A stretch of DNA of 9,547 nt from CAXTTV01 sp964247295 (GTDB taxonomy: Bacteria; Chloroflexota; Ktedonobacteria; Ktedonobacterales; Ktedonobacteraceae). The stretch is taken from the NCBI GenBank assembly GCA_964247295.1, contig CAXTTV010000188.1, positions 1-9,547 of the forward strand, read 5' to 3'. Below, in pieces: positions 5,522 through 9,547 of this stretch; position 1 is the first letter of the stretch; each line of letters begins with the position of its first letter. The position numbers were made by a program, and so were the translations under genes. The notes under the pieces are model-generated. The model saw nothing but the letters and a program-made list of their open reading frames with translations. It was not told the DNA's origin and did no database searches.

Positions 5522-7585
5522 TTATTCCTCTTCTTCCACACTAGCAGCTTCCGCATCGCGTTTCATCATTCGTAACAAACTGGCATAGTTTTCTTGTATT
5601 TCTTTTGTAAGAGGGTGCTTGTTACCTAGACCCTGCTTTCTGATCTGTAAAGCTCTTTTATAGAGTGGCTCCGCTTCGGTGTACTTATTTAGATTTCTGT
5701 AGAGGCTTGCTAATCCCCCGAGAGCATATGAGACATCAGGATGTCCTGCTCCAAGATTCTTCTCCCAAATTTGTAAAGCTTTTTTATAGAGCGGCTCTGC
5801 TTCATTGTATCTTTCTTGCATTGTATAAAGAATAGCTAATCCATTAATGGGATTCGCTACATAAAGATGTTCTACTCCAAGATTCTTCTCCCAAATCTGT
5901 AAAGCTTTTTTATAGAGCGGCTCCGCTTCTCTATATTTTCTCTGCTCTAGGTACAAGTTCGCCAAGTTACTAAGAGGTTTTGCTATAAGCGGATGCTCTG
6001 GACCTAGGATTCGTTCCCGGATTTGTAAGGATTTTTTGTAGAGCGATTCTGCCTCTTTGTACCTGCCCTGTAATGAATAAATATTTGCAATGTTGTTGAG
6101 TGGATATGTTAGATTGGAATTCTCTTTACCAAAGCTTTGCTCAATGATTCGCATCGCCTGTTGATTCAATAACTCCGCCTCACGATATTGTGCTGTTTGC
6201 TGTAAATAATTTGCTGTATTTAGTAGAAGGCTTAAGATTTCCGAAGATGACATTTTTTCTTGATTAATCAGTTCTATACATCGCAGTCCTTGAGGCAAAA
6301 GAAGACGACAGATTTCCCAATCATCTGCTTTAGTCCCGTCTGGGAAGGCCTGATTGACGGCGTTGACAGTGTGTTCCGCCCATTGGCGCTCGGTCTTCTC
6401 GTCCAACGAGTCTCTGAGGACGGTCTGGACTAACCGATGGATCGAGAGGGTTTTCTGCTCCCGGTCCCGCCTGAGCAGAGAGTAGTTGAGTAGCTCCCCT
6501 AATGCTTCGTTCCATCTAAAGGGGTCTTCGGCAATTTGGGCCAACCTTTTACTCCAATAACTGGCCCCTTGCTGTACAAGATCTTCGGGGATGGCGTCTG
6601 GGTCCAGAAAGGCACAGGCCCGCAAGAGGTCTGCCGCCGCCGGGCTGGCCCGCTCTACCCGCTCAAAGGCCAGCTTCCAGGTGGTCGCCACGGGATCAGC
6701 ATGACTACTGGTCCCCTTGCCCCGCTTCCCAAGCAGCTTTGTGCGCACCGCCCGATCCCGCTGATAGAACTTCAGATATTCCCCAACGGTGCATTGCGTC
6801 TCATCTATATAGGCCCCCGCCTGATCCAATGCCAGGGGCAGCCCCCCGACCAGATGGGCGATCTCCCGCGCCGCCTGCTGGTTCTCTGACCGGGCATCCT
6901 CTAGAATCTGCCCTGGCTTCAGCAGATGCGCGCGCTGTAACAACAGCTCGGCCCCCAACCGCTCGTCAAATTGCCTGACCTGAAGGGGCGTCGCCTGCGG
7001 CTCCGTCTGGGCCAACCTGGTTGTCAGCAGGATCGAGCCAGCCGGATTGGTGGGTAGAAAATCGTAGAGGATCGTGAGATCATCGGCATTATCGAAGACC
7101 AGTAGCCAGCGCACATGGGTGGTGAGCCAGCGCAACGCCGCCTGGACAATTTTCATCTGCTCCGTCTCCTGCTGCTGAGACAGGCGCAGAAGCTGGGCGA
7201 TCGTCACAAAATCGGCGATCAGCGTCTCGCGATGCTCGGCGCGTACCCAGAACACATAGGGATACAGCTCGCGATAGCGATAGGCATATTCCAGAGCGAG
7301 CTGGGTTTTCCCGATCCCCCCGAGGCCATTGACAGCCTGGATCTGGGTCACCGCCGTAGTGGTACCCCGGAGAAGGTTCTGGTGAAGCCGGGTCAAAAGA
7401 TCTTCCTGGCCCAGAAAGAAAGGATTGCGGGGGAACGGCACCATCCAGATTTGCTCCGGCGGAGGCTCCTGTGGACCGGCTCCTTGAAAATGCATATTCA
7501 CCGTTGAATAATCCCCGATGATCTGTCCCTGAGTGGGACCGCTCTGCTCAACGTAGAACTTGCGAGCATCCTCTGGATTACTCAT
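5522..7585 (-). CDS. NLR-like NB-ARC ATPase with TPR repeats and N-terminal amyloid-signalling motif
   Basis: A 687-residue STAND ATPase. Order of parts: a short motif at 16-35 (QGQIIGD...VNMHF) shared with the BELL-type protein at 8864-9271; a linker; the NB-ARC module with Walker A GLGGIGKT (87-94), Walker B LLVFDNADD (161-169), sensor GSILLTTR (183-190), GLPLA (248-252) and an MHD-like IHRLVQ (H383); then at least five TPR repeats of 42 residues (about 460-680), kinesin-light-chain type. No membrane segment is seen. By analogy with NLRs, the TPRs would sense a trigger, ATP-driven oligomerisation would cluster the N-terminal motif, and that would seed the BELL partner. The start at 7585 follows AGGG by about nine bases. 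The TPR half is visibly AT-richer than the ATPase half (change near 6320), suggesting domain exchange. Confidence 0.9.
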   Translation of the reverse strand: MSNPEDARKFYVEQSGPTQGQIIGDYSTVNMHFQGAGPQEPPPEQIWMVPFPRNPFFLGQEDLLTRLHQNLLRGTTTAVTQIQAVNGLGGIGKTQLALEYAYRYRELYPYVFWVRAEHRETLIADFVTIAQLLRLSQQQETEQMKIVQAALRWLTTHVRWLLVFDNADDLTILYDFLPTNPAGSILLTTRLAQTEPQATPLQVRQFDERLGAELLLQRAHLLKPGQILEDARSENQQAAREIAHLVGGLPLALDQAGAYIDETQCTVGEYLKFYQRDRAVRTKLLGKRGKGTSSHADPVATTWKLAFERVERASPAAADLLRACAFLDPDAIPEDLVQQGASYWSKRLAQIAEDPFRWNEALGELLNYSLLRRDREQKTLSIHRLVQTVLRDSLDEKTERQWAEHTVNAVNQAFPDGTKADDWEICRLLLPQGLRCIELINQEKMSSSEILSLLLNTANYLQQTAQYREAELLNQQAMRIIEQSFGKENSNLTYPLNNIANIYSLQGRYKEAESLYKKSLQIRERILGPEHPLIAKPLSNLANLYLEQRKYREAEPLYKKALQIWEKNLGVEHLYVANPINGLAILYTMQERYNEAEPLYKKALQIWEKNLGAGHPDVSYALGGLASLYRNLNKYTEAEPLYKRALQIRKQGLGNKHPLTKEIQENYASLLRMMKRDAEAASVEEEE
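5751..5929 (-). repeat. Near-identical TPR-coding repeats (126-bp period)
   Basis: Bases 5751-5803 and 5877-5929 match at 51 of 53 positions and are spaced by exactly 42 codons, one TPR. This identity at the DNA level, including silent sites, points to recent duplication or gene conversion of a TPR unit. Confidence 0.8.
7481..7540 (-). other. N-terminal BASS-like amyloid motif of the NLR (residues 16-35)
   Basis: Residues 16-35 share with residues 111-130 of the protein at 8864-9271 the pattern GxxQGQxIGD followed by xxTxNxHFxG, 12 identities in 20. The IGxxxxh core resembles RHIM-type motifs. Position at the NLR N-terminus is as known for bacterial amyloid signalling sequences. Amyloid formation itself is inferred. 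Confidence 0.7.
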
Positions 7586-7712
7586 CGGCGCATCCCTGTC
7601 CTTCCTTTAGTTCTCATCCATAGAGTCCTCTGAATGAGGAGTGAGAGAATTCTACCCGATAGATACAAAAAAGCATCTTCTTACGGATCTAGTAACTTAC
7701 ACACGACAAGTT

Positions 7713-7741
7713 ATTATATTCACATGTATGAATATTTTCAA
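7713..7741 (-). promoter_or_regulatory. Strong promoter of the NLR gene
   Basis: On the minus strand TTGAAA (7736-7741) and TATAAT (7713-7718) are separated by 17 bp: five of six and six of six consensus bases. Transcription would start near 7706, giving a leader of about 120 bases. The BELL gene has a matching promoter at 9316-9344. Confidence 0.8.
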
Positions 7742-7838
7742 CTCGAGCTCCCCTTGAGGGGTGTAATGTATTTTTTTGCCGTGGCAGGGAAAAAGGTTCC
7801 TTCAGGCGTTGGAAGCGCCATGGGCAACCGATCCCGTT

Positions 7839-7943
7839 CCACGAAGACGATATGTGGTGAGGATGGAAAGGGCGGTTCACCTGCCGTAGGACGGCCCGTC
7901 GAGCGATCGCGATGACGTGCCGCTTCTGGCGCGGTACGCGCCA
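7839..7943 (+). repeat. Long REP-like type A element left of the RAYT gene
   Basis: Holds the exact 18-bp type A core (7886-7903; GTAG plus GACGG-C-CCGTC hairpin) and ends in TGGCGCG-GTA-CGCGCCA (7927-7943). It is the plus-strand counterpart of 4647-4748. With the inverted copy at 8729-8770 it brackets the RAYT gene, as is usual for REPtrons. Confidence 0.8.
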
Positions 7944-8089
7944 TTGGTGGGTAATGGGTTCTCAAGGGGTTCTTTTTGGGCCATCCCGCTCTTTTTCTGG
8001 TCCTCCTCTTTCCGCTTTTTAGACAATGACAGGTATTACATTAATTAGAAGCCCCTAACGCAGAATCATATAACCACAGGAGCATGATT

Positions 8090-8662
8090 ATGGAGATTAA
8101 GAAAAAAACATCTGAAGCAAAATTTCCACCTCGCTACCCTGACTTTGACTACTCAACTCCAGGATTTTACTTCGTGACCATCTGCACCTTTCATGAAAGC
8201 GGTTATAAATGGCGTCATCCCTTCTTTCAGCCTGATTACAAACCTGAGGAGATCAGGCGGATAATCAATAAAGCCTGGGAAAGGCTCCCACTGTATTACA
8301 ACAATCTGGCAATTGACGAGCGGATCATCATGCCTGATCATCTGCATTTCCTTGTTCATCTACTTGATGCGAAAAAGGAAGACCGCTGCTCATTAATCAG
8401 CGCAGTTGGACAGTTTAAAGCGCGTATCACAAATCAATGGAAGACATGGTATCCTCAGGTATTTGACCAGAAAGCTCCAAAATATCTCTGGCAGATCAGT
8501 TTTTACGATACAATTATCCGTAGCGAGAAACATTTAGAGAACACACGTCAATATATTCGTAATAATCCTTTAAAGTTATTGAGATCTCAGGACAATGAGG
8601 CCGAAAACCGTTTAGATATGATCGCAACGGGTACCAGGCAGCCAATTATTCCCTGGTCATAA
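8090..8662 (+). CDS. REP-associated tyrosine transposase (RAYT, IS200-like Y1 family)
   Basis: A 190-residue Y1 HUH transposase. Landmarks are the N-terminal FDYSTPGFYFVTICT, the HUH motif H84-L-H86 in MPDHLHFL, the block WQISFYDTIIR (around 135-145), and the likely catalytic tyrosine Y155 in QYIRNNPLKL, equivalent to the YI..NP tyrosine of E. coli RAYT. All catalytic residues are present, so it looks intact. Family members nick single-stranded DNA at REP hairpins, usually next to GTAG or GGAG. GTAG-hairpins flank the gene in inverted orientation (7886-7903 on +, 8748-8765 on -), forming a REPtron-like unit and making type A the likely substrate. ATG 8090 is seven bases after AGGAG; ATG 8084 is only one base after it. 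The gene is AT-richer than the repeats and opposite in strand to the NLR and BELL genes. Confidence 0.9.
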   Translation: MEIKKKTSEAKFPPRYPDFDYSTPGFYFVTICTFHESGYKWRHPFFQPDYKPEEIRRIINKAWERLPLYYNNLAIDERIIMPDHLHFLVHLLDAKKEDRCSLISAVGQFKARITNQWKTWYPQVFDQKAPKYLWQISFYDTIIRSEKHLENTRQYIRNNPLKLLRSQDNEAENRLDMIATGTRQPIIPWS

Positions 8663-8728
8663 AGGTAGGGGCGTGAGGCAGCCCATGAACCGAAGTTGCT
8701 TTCGGAGTTGCAGGATTTCCCGAGAGGT

Positions 8729-8770
8729 GCGGCACGTCTTCGCTCTGCTCGACGGGCCATCCTACGCCAC
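8729..8770 (-). repeat. REP-like type A element right of the RAYT gene
   Basis: On the minus strand GTAGGATGGCCCGTCGAG (8748-8765) has one mismatch to the type A core and is followed by the conserved tail GACGTGCCGC. The second palindrome found in the left copy is missing. Orientation is opposite to the copy left of the RAYT. Confidence 0.75.
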
Positions 8771-8821
8771 CTGAAGGGGTCATCTCCAGGGAACGGTATC
8801 GGGCCTGTTCCTCTCGCGTGA

Positions 8822-8839
8822 CTCGACGAGCCGCCCTAC
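8822..8839 (-). repeat. Diverged REP-like type A core
   Basis: On the minus strand GTAGGGCGGCTCGTCGAG matches the type A core except at three positions, weakening the hairpin. It sits 25 bp before the end of the BELL-type gene. Confidence 0.5.
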
Positions 8840-8863
8840 GCCACATACACGGGTCCTTTTCTC

Positions 8864-9271
8864 CTACTCTTTTTCCGGTGATCCCCCAAAGTGCTGGTTG
8901 ATGGTATTGTGGTCCCCGATGCTCTGACCCTGGACATTGCCGGTGATCTGAATATTGTATTTGCCCTTGCTATTCTGCTGAGGCTGGACCAGCTTCAGGA
9001 TCTGCTGGGCTGCCGCCAGCACCTCCGGGTCCTGCTCCAGAGAGGCCGAGACAATCTCCTCCTCAAGAAAGGATCGGCGGCCCGAAGAGTCGGGGTTAGC
9101 CTCAAGCCGGGCAATCGCCTCGACCACCTCGCTTTGGGGTCCATGCTTCCTCGCGATCAGATCTTTCAGTTTATGATAGGCATCGGGGAGAGCATCTTTA
9201 ACCGTATCGGTCACCCCGGAGAGCGCTCCGGCGGCCACCGCCGTAATAATCGCCGTCGTCACAGGGTCCAT
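8864..9271 (-). CDS. BELL-type small effector protein with C-terminal BASS-like motif
   Basis: A 135-residue protein. Residues 1-100 look entirely helical, with a hydrophobic N-terminal helix (MDPVTTAIITAVAAGALSGV) and a conserved-looking middle (SEVVEAIARLEANPDS, QDPEVLAAAQQILKLV). This matches the type of protein called BELL, the proposed bacterial counterpart of fungal HeLo/HELL death domains. Residues 111-130 are a Gly/Gln/Asn motif shared with the N-terminus of the NLR at 5522-7585. Expected role: on activation by the NLR, the C-terminal motif joins an amyloid template and the helical domain kills or arrests the cell, probably at the membrane; this is inference. ATG 9271 is preferred because the promoter at 9316-9344 would start the transcript near 9309, leaving no room for the upstream TTG at 9310; AAGGA lies eleven bases before the ATG. 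Confidence 0.78.
   Translation of the reverse strand: MDPVTTAIITAVAAGALSGVTDTVKDALPDAYHKLKDLIARKHGPQSEVVEAIARLEANPDSSGRRSFLEEEIVSASLEQDPEVLAAAQQILKLVQPQQNSKGKYNIQITGNVQGQSIGDHNTINQHFGGSPEKE
8882..8941 (-). other. C-terminal BASS-like amyloid motif of the BELL-type protein (residues 111-130)
   Basis: Contains QGQSIGD...INQHF, matching QGQIIGD...VNMHF of the NLR. The IGDHNTI core has the GxxNxh spacing seen in RHIM-related motifs. It is the last structured element before a five-residue polar tail, which is the usual place for the effector copy. Confidence 0.7.
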
Positions 9272-9315
9272 TTCTCCATCTTTCCTTTTATATTCAACAT
9301 TATCACACAATTAGA

Positions 9316-9344
9316 ATTATATTCATCTATCAAGCATTTTTCAA
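9316..9344 (-). promoter_or_regulatory. Strong promoter of the BELL-type gene
   Basis: On the minus strand TTGAAA (9339-9344) and TATAAT (9316-9321) are separated by 17 bp, with GAA directly before the -10 box. Both boxes, the spacing and the GAA are identical to the NLR promoter at 7713-7741. Confidence 0.8.
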
Positions 9345-9397
9345 TCTGAAACCACAGGAAATGGCCCAACCAATCGGGTCGGAGAGCAAGCAAGCTT

Positions 9398-9430
9398 CGT
9401 AGGGGAGTCGCGTGCGACTCTGTTGGGAAA
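9398..9430 (+). repeat. REP-like type C element
   Basis: GTAG (9399-9402) is followed by a GAGTCGC-GT-GCGACTC hairpin and then TGTTGGGAAA. It is the inverse of 2774-2806, with 30 of 33 positions matching. It lies upstream of the BELL promoter. Confidence 0.75.
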
Positions 9431-9452
9431 TTTGGCGAAAGATCGAAGAAGG

Positions 9453-9547
9453 AAGGGCCCGTGGACGCGGCGTAGGACGTGCCGCATCAGGCGCACCGCG
9501 CCATTCAATTGGGATGTGGGACCGTGTCCCGTACGTTGCGCACGCTT
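9453..9547. repeat. REP-like cluster at the right edge, incomplete
   Basis: Bases 9453-9480 resemble 120-147. The type A core is shortened: GTAGGACG (9472-9479) joins directly to TGCCGC, lacking the hairpin arm and middle of the full element. A GGCGC-ACC-GCGCC palindrome follows (9490-9502). Bases 9511-9547 match 285-321 with one difference and end inside a minus-strand type B element cut by the window edge. Confidence 0.7.

Larger units (their letters stand above)
7586..8089. other. Interval between NLR and RAYT
   Basis: From left to right: the NLR leader (7586-7706), the NLR promoter (7713-7741), a small CCCC-TTGA-GGGG hairpin (7750-7761) followed after ten bases by a T-run, the long type A repeat (7839-7943), and an undistinguished stretch leading to the RAYT ribosome site (AGGAG, 8078-8082). 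The hairpin and following GTGTA resemble 3267-3283. No gene is supported here. Confidence 0.6.

Noticed and set aside
7750..7776. Intrinsic terminator (CCCC-TTGA-GGGG followed by T-run)
   Set aside because: The T-run starts about ten bases after the short stem, and no plus-strand gene precedes it.
7634..7965. Short open frames on both strands (plus 7634-7915, minus 7738-7965)
   Set aside because: They run over the NLR promoter and the type A repeat and encode the same repeat-derived GRPVE peptide.
8646..8846. 66-codon minus-strand frame between RAYT and BELL
   Set aside because: It is made of type A repeats and overlaps the RAYT end.
9272..9310. TTG at 9310 as BELL gene start
   Set aside because: It coincides with the predicted transcription start, is a weak codon, and would add residues before the typical MDPVTTA beginning.

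Overview
The window looks like an accessory region of a filamentous, multicellular-type soil bacterium. My best guess is a Ktedonobacteria-like member of Chloroflexota. This rests on the gene families present, the many interspersed GC-rich palindromic repeats and the NLR/BELL gene type; no marker gene is available to prove it. Seven protein genes are well or fairly supported: a DNA methyltransferase with a C-terminal nuclease-like domain (536-2194, +), a small disordered protein (2859-3257, -), a membrane-anchored DUF4352 protein (3362-4156, -), a Uma2-family endonuclease (4916-5500, +), an NB-ARC/TPR NLR-like protein (5522-7585, -), an IS200-like REP-associated tyrosine transposase, RAYT (8090-8662, +), and a small BELL-type protein (8864-9271, -). 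No rRNA, tRNA or CRISPR array was seen.

The most interesting system is at the right. The NLR carries near its N-terminus (residues 16-35) a short Gly/Gln/Asn motif that also occurs at the extreme C-terminus of the BELL-type protein (residues 111-130), with 12 of 20 positions identical. This is the architecture described for bacterial amyloid signalling (BASS) pairs: TPR sensing, NB-ARC oligomerisation, exposure of the N-terminal motif, amyloid templating of the BELL protein, and cell death as probable immunity. Both genes have nearly the same promoter (TTGAAA, 17-bp spacer, TATAAT, with GAA just before the -10 box). They are not directly adjacent, as such pairs usually are. They are separated by about 1.3 kb holding a RAYT gene on the opposite strand, flanked by inverted REP-like palindromes, that is, a REPtron-like unit.

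The second theme is the repeats. The gene-poor stretches (1-457, 2195-2858, 4560-4750, 7839-7943, 8665-8839, 9398-9547) are built from several unrelated short hairpins. Almost all are preceded on one strand by GTAG, the tetranucleotide type (GTRG) known to precede REP hairpins recognised by RAYTs. At least four hairpin types (called A to D here) recur in both orientations, and a fifth occurs once. They generate many spurious open frames with a recurring 'GRPVE' peptide.

Layout: 1-535 repeat cluster and methyltransferase leader; 536-2194 methyltransferase-nuclease; 2195-2858 non-coding, with a 28-bp perfect inverted repeat; 2859-4156 two leftward genes; 4157-4915 mostly non-coding, with repeats and the Uma2 promoter; 4916-7585 Uma2 and NLR converging tail to tail; 7586-8863 NLR promoter, repeats and RAYT; 8864-9547 BELL gene, its promoter, and another repeat cluster whose last 37 bases match 285-321 with one difference.
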